From Halichoerus grypus (Eukaryota > Chordata > Mammalia > Carnivora > Phocidae), in assembly GCF_964656455.1 (NCBI RefSeq), contig NC_135718.1, forward strand, positions 145,930,262 through 145,994,261: a DNA stretch of 64,000 nucleotides, read 5' to 3'. The position numbers were made by a program, and so were the translations under genes. Shown here piece after piece: positions 12,036 through 23,258 of the stretch. Position 1 is the stretch's first letter. Each line of letters opens with the position of its first letter. The notes beneath the pieces were generated by a model that was not told the origin of the DNA, ran no database searches, and saw nothing but the letters and a program-made list of their open reading frames with translations.

Positions 12036-12560
12036 AAGTAGAGCCCAGGGTGCCAGATGGTGAGCTGCGTTCAACCACAGACACAAGAGAAATTGAAATA
12101 GAGAAATTTATTACTCCCAGGTCCTGGAGAACATACACAGCATGCCTTGAAGGGCCACCCAGGAAGGTCAAGACAGGGTATAGGCAGAGAGAGGGGCAGG
12201 ACCTGGGGCACATGTCTTTATTAGGCTCCATGGGTACAGTGTTTTGGGGTTTCCAGGCTAAGGCCAGATTGGTCAATTCAAACCCAAAAGAGGGGAGTTT
12301 TGGTAAGCAAGCCCCATGAGCGTCTTATCTAAGGGACACACAAGGGGAAGGTTGTGGGAGGTGGGAGAGACTGTTGATTGCAAGGGCTGTTGGGGAGTCA
12401 TGTCGGGAACTTACATTTGCTTGTGATGCTGTGGCTGCTGTCTAGGGCATGGATAAGGGGGCTGGTGTCAGTTCCAGGTCTCTGCAGGCCATTTGGCCAA
12501 ACAGAATGGATGCCAAGAGAGCAATACCATGGAGTAGCTTAGCTAACCTCTTATCAGGGA
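12036..12560 (-). mobile_element. Possible LTR remnant (endogenous retrovirus-like)
   Basis: Read on the minus strand, the left part looks like the polyadenylation end of an LTR. AATAAA lies at 12107-12112, followed within about 70 bp by CTCACCATCTGGCACCCTGG. No coding region or second LTR was found, and family and exact ends are uncertain. It is non-coding and inactive. Confidence 0.4.
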
Positions 12561-13137
12561 CACACCAATATAAGACCATCATTGGGCAGACAATAAAGAG
12601 TTAAAATGTTCTACATGTAGAACAGGTGTTCAGAAAAAGGAGGAGTTGATGAGGTCTGGAATAATCCCAGAGGACTTAATGGAAAAAGAGACATTTAGCC
12701 AAGCAAGGAGGGTAAATCATATATGGATAGATCTGAAAGCAGACAAGACACCTCCTTTAAAGACAGCAGTCTGGGCAGGACTAAGGAAACAACAGCGATG
12801 ATAGGAATAGGGGCAGAGGGAGAGCATCAAAGACAAGGCATGATTGGCTTGGACAGTTTCTATCAGGGAATAGTGGGAAATACTACCAGATTAAGGAAGT
12901 TCAGGTGGAGAAGTATGGCTTGATGAGGTAATCCAAAAAAAGTTAAATTAGTTCTTGAGTAAGGAAAGGACATAGAAAAGCAACGTTTTGGACAGATTAC
13001 CTTGAAACATGTGCCTTAATCTAACTGGTGAGTTTTATATATCGTAAAGCCTAATCAGGGGAAAACGCTGGAGAAGGTAGGCCCTTAACTCAATTTGCAA
13101 TGTTTGCCACAGCGCTGCACGCATGGTGGTTAGCATT

Positions 13138-13183
13138 CATTCAGTATCACATTCAGCAGTCATTCAGTATCACATTCAGATCA
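13138..13183 (+). repeat. Tandem duplication (23-bp unit)
   Basis: The unit beginning CATTCAGTATCACATTCAGC occurs at 13138-13160 and again from 13161. A partial third piece, TCACATTCAGTAGG, follows. Confidence 0.85.
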
Positions 13184-13739
13184 CATTCAGTAGGAGCACC
13201 TACTATGTTGTAGGCACCGTGGGGGCACTGTAAGTGCAAATGTAATCAATGAAACACTGTTCTTTACCTTGAGTCTATAAACTTCTCACCTTGGCTCTGC
13301 TAGATTGGGTTATTGGCCACAGTTCTTCATTTCTCTGGAGGAAAAGTATGCAACCACATCTTTGCCTCTATCTCAGAGGAGCAGGGTTTATTTCCTTGCC
13401 CCGCTGAATTTGGCCCTGGCCAGGTGACTTCCTGGGCCAATGGTATTGTCAGTATGCATGACACAAGCAGCAGCTTGAAGTGCGCTTGTGTGGTCGGACA
13501 AGCCCTCGTGAGCTTCTGCCATCACTAGGAGAAGAAATTCCCCCCGGGAGCTCCTGCCGCTTCAGCCTGGGGCCCAGAATGACATAAAGCATGTATAAAG
13601 CAGAAATGCCCAGCCAGTCTACAAACCTGAAACCTGGAGGAGAGCCACTTCACCTGACCCGTAAGTATGCAAAGAATACCTATTGTTAATGCCAGTAAGA
13701 TTTTTGTGTTTGTTATACAGGAATAGGTGACCGATACAC

Positions 13740-14080
13740 TCGCCCTCAAGGCCCTCCCTAATCAAGCCCCAGGCTCCATTTCCGACCTACCTCCCACTTC
13801 TGTACACATATCTTAGGGTAGAGTCGACTATTCACTATGCCCTCCACAGACTCTCATTTCCCAACTTACGCCTTTGATTCAAATCTCACTACCAATAACA
13901 TTCTCTCTTCCTATCTCTGTCCATCAAAACCCTGCCCATCCTTTTAAGTGCCATCTCATGTGCCATCTTCCCCTTTAAAGCTTTTCTTAATCCTGACAGC
14001 ATAGATATGGACCACCCCGGACTTGCTCCTCGCTGTCTCTTCACCCCCGGCCTTATTTGCTTGCCTTAATTCCAGGCCAG
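13740..14080 (+). repeat. L2-like LINE remnant
   Basis: Pyrimidine-rich blocks resemble the L2 3' half: AAGGCCCTCCCTAATCAAGC, CCATCCTTTTAAGTGCCATC and TCCCCTTTAAAGCTTTTCTT. Old and inactive. The call rests on consensus memory. Confidence 0.55.
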
Positions 14081-14285
14081 ATTGACCCTAGTGACAGCTT
14101 ATGTTGTTCCTACCATCACAAAGCCCAAGCCACCACTGCGCTACCACAGACTAAGAGGCACCCATGGGTATGAATGGACCACGGAAGGCTGGATAACAAC
14201 CCAAAATCGTGAGGGAGTTGGTGTCCATGGAGCAGATTTTGATGGAAAGGTGGGAGGCAAAAGCCAGCCAATAAATTGGTCCCTC

Positions 14286-14493
14286 GGGCGCCTGGGTGGC
14301 TCAGTTGGTTAAGCGACTGCCTTCGGCTCAGGTCATGATCCTGGAGTCCCGGGATCGAGTCCTGCATCGGGCTACCTGCTCGGCAGGGAGTCTGCTTCTC
14401 CCTCTCCCACTCCCCCCTCTTGTGCTCTCTCTCTCTCTCAAATAAATGGATGAAATTAAAAAAAAAAAAAATAGAAAAATAAAAAATAAATAA
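14286..14493 (+). mobile_element. Can-SINE, GCGACTGCC subfamily
   Basis: Full-length Can-SINE with the variant GCGACTGCC, the block GATCCTGGAGTCCCGGGATC and CAGGGAGTCTGCTTC. TSD ATAAATTGGTCCCTC at 14271-14285 and 14494-14508 is perfect. The A-tail has picked up internal TAAA repeats. Confidence 0.97.
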
Positions 14494-14799
14494 ATAAATT
14501 GGTCCCTCTTCCTTCTCTATGACAGGCAGATAACTGTTCTTTTCATTCTCTCTGGAGATGGTCCTCATGACTGAACAACCATCTGGTTTCCTGCAAAGCT
14601 GTAATCAGCTTGGCCATGCACCATCTTGCATTCACTCTCCCTTCTTGACTAGCTTCCTTCTTTTGCCTCACTGTTGCTTTCTTGGGAATTGTACCCTCAG
14701 TGAAGTGTTACTATGTAAGATTTTGTTTGGGGCGATTTTTTTCAAGGGAATTCAGCTGAAATAATAAATGACCTTCTTCTTTTGACCCCAAATGGTATT

Positions 14800-14935
14800 T
14801 TTAACACCTCTCATTTATGGTACTTATTTCATTCTGCTTTGTGTTAAAGCTATTTTTAATAGACCCACCCACACCAATTGCTATGTACTTTATATGTAGT
14901 AGGCACTCAATAAATACTTTAATTAAGTGAAACTG
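14800..14935 (+). repeat. L2-like LINE 3' end remnant
   Basis: Ends with GTAGTAGGCACTCAATAAAT, typical of an L2 3' terminus. The preceding part is degraded. Confidence 0.55.
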
Positions 14936-15216
14936 AATCTATCTCGTTGGATTCAAGTCAATAAGTAAAACATTCTAATGATCAAAATATATTTGTCCCA
15001 GTGGCACTATGAAATAAATGACCTCCAAAACTCTACTCCAAGTTCTACTTTTCCTATAAACATTGATACAAAACAGCTTTTTGTTCCATTGTACTCACTA
15101 CAAATAGAAATAATGAATATTTGCATTAAATCCATAGGAATGCAGAAAGGCAGAGAAAATAGGTGGCTAATTGTGGATCTAGGAGGGCAGATAATATTTC
15201 TAAAACCTTAAAGGAA

Positions 15217-15413
15217 GGGGCGCCTGGGTGGCTCAGTTGGTTAGGTGGCTGCCTTCGGCTCAGGTCATGATCCTGGAGTCCCAGGATCAAGTCCCGCATC
15301 GGGATCCCTGCTCAGCAGGGTGTCTGCTTCTCCCTCTGACCCTCCCCCCTCTCATGCTCTCTCTCTATCTCATTCTCTCTCAAATAAATAAATAAAATCT
15401 TAAAAAAAAAAAA
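15217..15413 (+). mobile_element. Can-SINE, GACCCTCCCCCCTCTCATG subfamily
   Basis: Carries the diagnostic CTGACCCTCCCCCCTCTCAT, GGAGTCCCAGGATCAAGTCC and a long A-tail. A 15-bp TSD AAAACCTTAAAGGAA lies at 15202-15216 and 15414-15428. Looks fairly young. Confidence 0.97.
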
Positions 15414-15428
15414 AAAACCTTAAAGGAA

Positions 15429-16735
15429 TAGCAGAGTTACCCCTCCCCTGCCACCACCATGACAACGTACTCCTTCCACCTGTCTGTGAAGAAGACTTCT
15501 AGGCCTTTCCAAACACATCATGTTCCGATAAATCAGTGGCATTAACTGAATCTGCTTAGACTCATAATCTATTCCTACAATGATAACACAGGAAAAATAT
15601 TGCAAAACTCAATGCATTATTGATGCACTCTGTCATGAATGCCCATTCAGTAATTACAGTCTCTCTTGTTAAAGATATGGGAAAGTATATGTTGTAAGAA
15701 TGAAAATGTTTCTTAAAAACTATAAAAATAAATTTGAGGATTTTCTGATTCAAATGCATTGTGGGAATGCCTGTTATATAATGCTGGGAATATCTACCCA
15801 AAGATACTTGTAAGCACCATGACCCTAACATAAGTAGTGATTCATTAACTGTTTTTACCCACGTTCCATAACCCCCTTCCCATGTCTCCGCCAAGCCCTG
15901 CTGTGGCCCGCCCTCAGTAGAAGATCCCTTTCTTACAGCCAGAGGCTAAGAACATGACAAAGAGTAATGACGAGGTCAGGGTCTCAAAATGAGATAAACA
16001 CAGGGAAGCCTTCCAAAGTGCTGCCCTTAGCTGTGCAGGAAGGAATGTGGGTAGAGCCACAGCAATAAGACAGCTAATGGACAACAGCCCAACTCCCTTG
16101 AACTCCCACTTTGGGGCCTCGCAACCCACCAGAGGAGGACGTGATCTCTCTGTAGAAAGGATTCAACACTCACTGTGGCCACAAATCAATCCTAAAGAGC
16201 TCAACCCACCAAAATATAAATGCTCCAAGGATTCAGATCTCCCATCCAGACATCAACCCCAACCAGGCTGTCCTCTTATGGCTTCTTTTGCCCTCTGAGT
16301 ATGGTTCACTTTCATGTGTTTTCTGGAATAACTATTCTGCAAACAGGAGAACATGTGATACAATGCCCTGGGATCTGAGAAAACCAGGGATGGGTGCAGG
16401 AGAGGAGGGAGGAGGCAGGCATTGTGAAGGGAAGGTTTCAGTTACATGAGAAAACTAAATACTTTCTTATTAATGGATAAACAGGACTTTTAAAAGTTTC
16501 ATTTGCCAGTTTTTGAAACTGACCCCTTCTACCATTCACAACTAGAAATGTTTTATTTCTAGACTCAAAAAAGCTAGAGTAAAAGTCAATTCCTTGTCCT
16601 CTGCTCTATTATCTCTCAAACCACAGCTGTGAAGGGGACATTGACAACCGGACCCTGTGAAAAAAGATGGACAAGACGAGGAGGAGCCTGGAAGCTTTGT
16701 TCTATCAAAAACAGTTCAAGGGACTCAAGTACTGT
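15429..16735. other. Unassigned non-coding DNA
   Basis: No confident repeat, exon or RNA gene. The 110-aa minus-strand frame at 15562-15894 has no domain and is judged to be chance. Confidence 0.45.
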
Positions 16736-17217
16736 TGTAGATTGAATTGTGTCCCCCAGAAAAGACATGCTGAAGTCCCAACCTCCAGTACCTCACAGTG
16801 GAAGCTTATTTGGAAATAGGGTCTTTGAGACATAATTATTTAGGTGAAGATGAAGTCATACTGGAGTGGGGTGGCTCCTTCATCCAATATGACTGGTGTC
16901 CTTATAGGACAAAGAAAGAGACACGAGGGAAGATGCCCATATGAAGACACAGAGACACAGCGAGAGCACCATGTACAAATGGAAGCAGAGACTAGTGATA
17001 CAGCTACAAGCCAGAGAACTCCAAGCTGGTGTGCCATCACCAGAAGCAAGGACAGAAGTGTGGAACAGACTCTCCTCAGAGTCCCCAGATGGCACCAATG
17101 CTGCCAACGCCTGGATTTCAAACTTCTAGATTCCAGAACTACATAAGAACAGATTCTGTTGTTTTAAGCTACCCAGTTTACAGGGTTTCATTGCAGCCAT
17201 GCTAGGAAACCAACACA
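16736..17217 (+). mobile_element. MLT1-type solo LTR (ERVL-MaLR)
   Basis: Plus-strand MLT1 order is visible: TAGATTGAATTGTGTCCCCC, CTTATTTGGAAATAGGGTCT, CCAATATGACTGGTGTCCTT, a GAAGACACAGAGACACAGCG block, GTTGTTTTAAGCTACCCAGT and CATGCTAGGAAACCAACACA. It is the second MLT1 copy here, opposite in orientation to the one at 1.4 kb. No internal retroviral sequence adjoins it. Confidence 0.88.
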
Positions 17218-17654
17218 GATGCCTGCCACGGGAATGTTGTCTCCCCACATGAGAAGGGCGGCTACTGCCTCTGTGTGGGGCTAGCAAGGAGAAAGAGGAC
17301 CAGTGGCTGCAAGAAACATAAAAGGAAACACGTAACAGTTAGAGCTGTCCTTCTAACTGAGGGTGTACCACCCAGAAGTCTATGGGAAGCTTCACTGTAT
17401 TTGACTGTTCCTACAGAATCTGGATGACTTTTTATAAGGGGGATGTTGAAGGGGGTCATAGGTAAGAAGATCTTTTCACCTATAAGATTTTTTTTTTTAA
17501 TTCTCTGTGGTCTTCACAAATATGGTTTGCCATTGTCCCCACCCTGATCCCCCGAGGAGAGTCATATGGGCTGATGAGTGATCTGAAACCCTGTACCTAC
17601 GTGGTCTTGAGGTGCTTGTGTATTATGTATATTTGCTAACATGTTTGCATTTCT

Positions 17655-17871
17655 GGGGCACCTGGGTGGCTCAGTCGGTTAGGCGACTGACTCTTGGTTT
17701 TGGCTCAGGTCATGATCTCAGGGTTGTGGGATGGAGCCCCGAGTCGGGTTCCATGCTCAGCAGGGAGTCTGCTTGTGATTCTCTCCACCCCCCCAACTCA
17801 TGCTCTCTCTCTCTCTGTCTCTCTCTCTCTCTCTGTGTGTGAAATAAATAAATAAATCTTAAAAAAAAAAA
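17655..17871 (+). mobile_element. Can-SINE (CTCTTGGTTTTGG older type)
   Basis: Head GGGGCACCTGGGTGGCTCAG with GACTGACTCTTGGTTTTGGC and ATGATCTCAGGGTTGTGGGA, an intermediate subfamily. A 17-bp TSD with one mismatch (AACATGTTTGCATTTCT) lies at 17638-17654 and 17872-17888. Confidence 0.96.
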
Positions 17872-18754
17872 AACATGCTTGCATTTCTTATTTTGTTCTA
17901 CTATGCTGGTAGTAGAATGGATCTGCATTTCCTAAGCATACATCCGTTTATTTGGATGGGAAAATGCTGGAATATGCTGCTAGTGATGGGAAATGGTGGC
18001 TGGTTTGCAGATAGATACTCGAGTTTTAGAAAGAAAAAAGAAATAAAATCTCTGTGTGAGGACACAGGAGAGCAAGAGCTCTGATTCCCACAGAACACTG
18101 GTGAGTCTGTGGTTAGAGCACTTGCTATGTCTTCCTCTAGCAATTACCTCAAACTAGTCAAGACAATTCTTGGCACTTTTTTGGTTGCTTTTCCCAGTTT
18201 TGAAATAAAATGTCATTTGCATTCCTTAAAAATCTAAGCAGTGAGGAAGAGTAATGTGTCTCACAATTAATGAGTTACATTTAAACACTGAGAAGCAACT
18301 CTTGTGTGAGCTCCAAGTCTAATAGATTGGGGAAGTCTTGTAAATGAAATTGCTATTCAGCAAACATATGCCCTTGGCAGTCCCTATTTGTGGAAAGTCA
18401 GTGGGAAAAAAGAAAATGAGGAAAACCAGTTACTGCAATTTGAACACCAAGAAGGCTTGCATTCAGTATATGAGGAGAAAATTCCTGGGTATAAATGAAA
18501 AATTGACACTTAACGTGGTTTCACACCATTTTTATGCATGACTTTTCACAAGAATCAAAGGGCAGGGGATGAGAACAAGTGAGGGGGGAAGGGCATATGG
18601 TGACAACCAGATAATTCTAGCTAATTCTCTGGTTTAGGTTACTCTGCCCCATAACAACTGTAGGGACATGGGCTCTCTAGTTGATGGGAGAGACATCTTG
18701 CTAATGATTCGTTAAACCAGGTGACTGCACTGTTTCCACCCCACCTAGGTAGAC

Positions 18755-19424
18755 TGCAACAACTCAGTTCTGACACTAGCTACCTAGAGTTATGACCAGA
18801 CTCCAGAAGTTTAAGGTCTCAGCCCCTACAAGATGCCCCTACTGCAGCTTCCAGCCTCAAGCTCCAGGGTCCCCAGGCCACCCACATGTCTGACAAACTG
18901 ATTACAAATTGGGGGGTTCCCATGACTCCCTTAGGTGCAATAATTCACCAGAACAAGTCAGAACATAGGGAAGTGTTAACTTAGAATTACAGCCTATTGT
19001 GAAGGATCCACATAGGGCTGGGTCTGGGAAGGAGTGCAAAGCTTCCATGTGGAAGCAGGCACATCACCCTCCTGGCACATCCATGTTCACCAACCAGGAA
19101 GCTCCCCTGATCTTCAGCGTGCAGAGTTTCTAAGGTCATTTCATTGAATATAGGCATGACTGATTAAATCATTGACCATATGACTCAACTCAATCCCTAG
19201 CCCCCTCCCTTCCTCAAAGGGTGAGTTGATCCAAAGTTCCAACCTCCTAATCACGTGTTTGTTCTTTCTGGTGACGCCATCTTGAAGCTATCTAAGGGCC
19301 ATGATTCACCTTGTTGGCATAACAAAGATACTCCTGTCAGCTCAGGAAATTCCAAGGGGTTTTGAAGCTTTTTGCCAGGAACCAGGGACAAATAACAGAT
19401 ATATTCTTTATTATACCACACTCA
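18755..19424 (-). mobile_element. Ancient LTR-like repeat, family not named
   Basis: Blocks in reverse order include CAACTCAGTTCTGACACTAG, ACAAATTGGGGGGTTCCCAT, GAAGCTCCCCTGATCTTCAG, CATGACTGATTAAATCATTG and CAAATAACAGATATATTC. The same family, in the other orientation, is seen at 45.33-47.6 kb. I recognise it as a common mammalian LTR-type repeat but do not assert a family name. Confidence 0.65.
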
Positions 19425-19704
19425 GTTATTCCTCCATCTGATGTAAACATTTTGAAAATGTAGTCCATTTGACCGTCACAACATCTTCTCCTTTACTAAG
19501 ATACAAATCGGCTGCCATCTGTAGTAGTAAAGGGGAAAGGGATGGGCAGACTCATTGAGCCTGGGTTCCCTATCACCTCTCACTTAGGCTCCACTGAGGA
19601 CAGACCTAGAAGTGAATCCCTGAGGTTTTTCTATTTATAGTTGTATGGTTCTGGCAGAACCCAAAGGGAAGCAGTTATTCCTCTTTACTAATAACTACAA
19701 AACT

Positions 19705-19803
19705 AAGAACAGCTAACAATATATTGAACATTTATTATGTGCTAGGCATCACCCTTAGCACCTTATATGTATTTAATCATTCAAGCCTCTCAACGATCTT
19801 AGG
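19705..19803 (-). repeat. MIR SINE remnant (3' part)
   Basis: ACAGCTAACAATATATTGAA, CATTTATTATGTGCTAGGCA and CTTATATGTATTTAATCATT match the reverse complement of the MIR 3' half. Confidence 0.7.
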
Positions 19804-19872
19804 AGATGTTAACCCATCCCCTCTTTCTGTGTTCTCTGTTGTCCTGCAGTTAACCCTAGATGTTAACCCATC

Positions 19873-19975
19873 TAAGTGTCCATTTAGATTGCTTCCAAAG
19901 TTTTTCTTAACAAAAACAACATTACAGTGAAAAACCAAGGGCAAACCCCAACGTTTGGGTATCATAAACCAAAAC
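19873..19975 (-). repeat. Old L1-like 3' fragment, copy A
   Basis: CCATTTAGATTGCTTCCAAA followed by ACATTACAGTGAAA and CAAACCCCAACGTTTGGG. It closely parallels copy B at about 20.6 kb. The TTAG-TTGCTTCCAA block matches the antisense of old L1M ORF2/3' regions. Confidence 0.55.
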
Positions 19976-20164
19976 TCCACTTGTTTATTATTATGCTTGT
20001 TTTGTAAATGAAGAAAATGAGGCACAGAGAAAATAAGGGTTATGGTTAGAATTTCAGAAAATATGGAAAGACATAAAATGATAAGTTAAAATCTCCCTCT
20101 CCTTCCAACCCTCAGGCCATCCATTAGAATTAACAACTGTTAAAATTTTCTTGTGACTCCTAGA

Positions 20165-20190
20165 TGATGACAGATGATAGATAGATAGAT

Positions 20191-20232
<42 letters not shown>

Positions 20233-20233
20233 C
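20165..20233 (+). repeat. (GATA)n microsatellite
   Basis: GATAGATAGATAGATGATAG followed by an uninterrupted GATA run and ATAGATAGAT. Likely highly variable in length. Confidence 0.97.
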
Positions 20234-20252
20234 TTTTCTTTATAAAAATGGA

Positions 20253-20296
20253 ATCATATATATATATGATATATATATATATATGATATATATATC
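20253..20296 (+). repeat. (AT)n palindromic tract
   Basis: Alternating ATATAT broken by single GATAT steps, self-complementary and able to form hairpins or a cruciform. It lies just after the GATA array and ends at a SINE insertion. Confidence 0.95.
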
Positions 20297-20303
20297 CCTT
20301 TTT

Positions 20304-20487
20304 AAAATTCTTTTATTTATTTATTTGAGAGAGAGAGAGATAGCAAGAGAGAGCACGAGCAGGGAGGAGAGGGAGAAGCAGGCTCCCCACTGAGCAGGGA
20401 GCCTGACGTGGGGCTCGATCCCAGGACCCAGGGATCATGACCCAACCGAAGGCAGACGCTTAACCAACTAAGTTACCCAGGTGCCCC
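20304..20487 (-). mobile_element. Can-SINE
   Basis: Reverse-complement Can-SINE with TTATTTATTTATTTGAGAGA, GAGCAGGGAGCCTGACGTGG and terminal ACCCAGGTGCCCC. TSD TATATATCCCTTTTT (20289-20303) pairs with TATACATCCCTTTTT (from 20488). Confidence 0.97.
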
Positions 20488-20504
20488 TATACATCCCTTT
20501 TTTG

Positions 20505-20700
20505 CTTAACTCTATTATTTGGAAATTTCTCCATATCAGCAAAACAAATTCACTTTATTCTCTGTAATGACATATAATAATTTATTTAACCCATCATCTC
20601 TTGATGGACACTTAGAATGTTTCCAATTTTGTCTTAATAAAACTACATTACAGTGAAAGACAGGAGTAAACCCCAAGGTTTGGATCTCAGAGACCAGCAT
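20505..20700 (-). repeat. Old L1-like 3' fragment, copy B
   Basis: AATTTATTTAACCCATCATC, TCTTGATGGACACTTAGAAT, GTTTCCAATTTTGTCTTAAT, then ACATTACAGTGAAAGACAGG. The first part matches the antisense of old L1 ORF2/3' sequence. The rest repeats copy A at 19873-19975 in the same orientation. Confidence 0.6.
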
Positions 20701-22069
20701 CCCATTTACTCCTCATCTTTCACCCAAGGATATGGTAGAATCACAGATGCCTTCATAATATTGGCCATGAGATACCATTGGAGGTTGTGCTCTAGCAGTG
20801 TTTTAAGGATGCTCTGCAAGAAACATGTTGGATCTGTGTTTCTGCCCAGTGCAGGGATGCAGGCTCCAATCAGGGTGCTGTCTCTCCCGCCAAAAAAAAA
20901 GTAGAAGATAAACCTTCCCAATACTGCATGCAGGACAACAGAGAACACAGAAATAAAACACCCAAGCAGTTGGCCAAAACACAGAATACTTAAACTGGAG
21001 TAAGGCCCAAAACCTAACGTGGACTTCACATGAGTGAAGAAGCATCCTAAAGAGGAAAAGGTAAGTGTTCCAGTATCAGAATCAGAATTGCAACTCCGCT
21101 TTTTAGCAGTGATCTGATCTGAACATTAGCTCCATTTTCTGTCTAAAAAGCAAGAAGGAATAATAACTTGCAGCATACACAGGAATAATCCATATGAAAA
21201 TATTTCATAAAATACAATGAAATACCAGCTAGTGATATCTTCCAAATATTCCCTCACCTGTGCCCAAGTAGCCAGAGATACTTGTTATCATCTTGTCTGT
21301 AGGACACTTCATTCAGGCACTTCACACCTGCAGTCTGGTTCATCCTGTAACAGAGGATGAGGCTAGGCAAAATCATCCCCACTTTACAGATGGGGAAAGC
21401 GGGGCAAAGTAGAGAAGCACGTAAGAGACACGTTGATATAAGTGTAGTTGAAGACACTTGACAAAGAAAACCAGAGTGCCGCCAGCTGCCAGCTCAGGGC
21501 TCCTCCTAGCTATTGACGAGCTTGTTTTTAAGCTGCTGTGGGCATCAGCACACTAATATAAGGCTATGTTCTATCATCCCTAGTCTGAACTAAAAGATGT
21601 AGCAAAATCTACCATCATTATCATTATCATGCACCCATTATTTGTGAATTTATTTTTCCTTTTTCCTCTGGTGGCTGAATTCCCCTGGAAGCACCATTTT
21701 CATGCCACTACCGTTTGCTGTGGGCACAGGGTCCATGGATGGTGGAGTCACGGTTGAGCAGCCTGATAGACAATGGTCCTATGTTCTTGCCTCTCCTGGC
21801 CAGCGTAGCTCATGGCTTGCCGGGAACCACACCCTGAAGCAGGAGGCTCCACATCAGAACAAATGAAGCCCCATCTCCATAATGCAGGGCATGACCAAAG
21901 GATGTCGTGTGTTAATAGGCTGGATCCCTCTCTGGAGAGGATGAAGACCAGGGTCAGGAGGTGAAAGGATTAATAATGCTGGATGGTTCCCAGGCACTTC
22001 GGAAGATGATGCATCAGCCTTATAACAGGCCCCTTGCGGTGTGACTACACACATTTTCAATGCAACAGC
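20701..22069. other. Mostly unassigned DNA, weak MIR-like piece
   Basis: At 21350-21430 ACTTTACAGATGGGGAAAGC suggests a decayed minus-strand MIR. No exon recognised; the 107-aa minus frame at 20706-21029 shows no domain. Confidence 0.45.
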
Positions 22070-22300
22070 AAGAGCACAGACTCAGATTTCCAAGAGCAGC
22101 TTTCTAGTCCAAGTCCTGCAATCTTATAGCTGTGAGACCTCAGGCAAGTCTCTTCACCTCTCTGGGCCACAGTTTGCTTATCTGCAAAATGGGGGGAAAG
22201 ATGTCCGACTTGCCTCGAAGGCTGTTGAGAGAATGAAACAAGATCACTCACATGACAGTGTTTTGTGGACTCTGAGGTGGGCCATCCAGGTAGTTTCAGG
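22070..22300 (+). repeat. MIR SINE remnant
   Basis: Well-kept MIR order: AGCTGTGAGACCTCAGGCAA, GTCTCTTCACCTCTCTGGGC, GCTTATCTGCAAAATGGGG and GGCTGTTGAGAGAATGAAAC. Confidence 0.85.
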
Positions 22301-22743
22301 GAGACGATGATAGTGACAATTGGTTGATTGATGGTGTCTTTCCCAGACAGAGCATAATTCTCATGATCATATTCATTGTCAGTGAACAGGTTAACCATGA
22401 TGAGAACTTTGTGAAACAGATTTGCTCTTCACCAGACTTTCTTTTCTGAAGATGAGACTGTGGTCATAAGCCTACAGTACACTTTCATAGTGGGAAGAGA
22501 CTAAAGTCCAGAATTCCCCATTTTTTCAAGGCCCTGTCAAGAAACAATGAGGAGTCTGATGCCACATCCACTTGGCTAAAAGTTCATGTCCATGAACAAC
22601 TAGTAAGTTTAGGCACTTGTCTGCATACTTCTTTCCCAAGCCAAATTTTCAGACTAGATCAGGCACATTAAGGGTGGCATGGCCTTAGACTCAAGCCAAA
22701 TTTTCAATTAAAAGAACTTGTCATTAGAACTGTTAGCTTTGAG

Positions 22744-23021
22744 GGACGCCTGGGTGGCTCAGTCAGTTAAGTGTCTGCCTTTAGCTCAGATCATGATCCC
22801 AGGGTCCTGGGATGGAGTCCCGCAGCGGGCTCCCTGCTCAGCGGGGAGCCTGCTTCTCCCTCTGCCTGCCACTCCCCCTGCTTGTGCTCTCTCTCTGTCA
22901 AATAAATAAATAAAGTCTTTCAAAAAAGTACATTTCAAAATATGTCTCTGAAAAATAAACTGGCCAAAATTTACAAGGCAATCAGATAAAGAAAGAAAGA
23001 AAATCTTGAAAAAAAAAAAAA
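22744..23021 (+). mobile_element. Can-SINE with about 80 bp of extra 3' sequence
   Basis: SINE body 22744-22927 ends in CAAATAAATAAATAAAGTC and a short A run. It is followed at 22928-23008 by non-SINE DNA, a second poly(A) at 23009-23021 and only then the downstream TSD. The 18-bp TSD (AGAACTGTTAGCTTTGAG at 22726-22743, one mismatch at 23022-23039) encloses both parts. This is the signature expected of a 3' transduction. The extra stretch has no TTTT Pol III stop. Confidence 0.9.
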
Positions 23022-23038
23022 AGAACCGTTAGCTTTGA

Positions 23039-23247
23039 GGGGCACCTGGGTGGCTCAGTCAGTTAAGCATCTGCCTTCAGCTCAGGTCATGATCTCAGGG
23101 TCCTGGGATGGAGCCCTGCACCAGGCTCCCTGCTCAGTGGGGAGCCTGCTTTTCCCTCTCCCTCTCCCTCTGCTGCTCCCCCTGCTTGTGCTCTCACTCT
23201 CTCTCTGTCAAATAAATAAATAAAATCTTAAAAAAAAAAAAAAAAAA
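23039..23247 (+). mobile_element. Can-SINE at the same target site
   Basis: A second full-length Can-SINE sits directly on the downstream TSD copy of the previous one. Its own flanks GTTAGCTTTGA (23028-23038) and GCTAGCTTTGA (23248-23258) are a third copy of the same host site. Confidence 0.96.
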
Positions 23248-23258
23248 GCTAGCTTTGA

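Noticed and set aside
12036..12560. Intact endogenous retrovirus
   Set aside because: Only a possible LTR end with AATAAA is visible. No gag, pol or env sequence adjoins it.
20165..20233. CRISPR-like array
   Set aside because: Pure GATA microsatellite with no spacers, in a mammalian genome.
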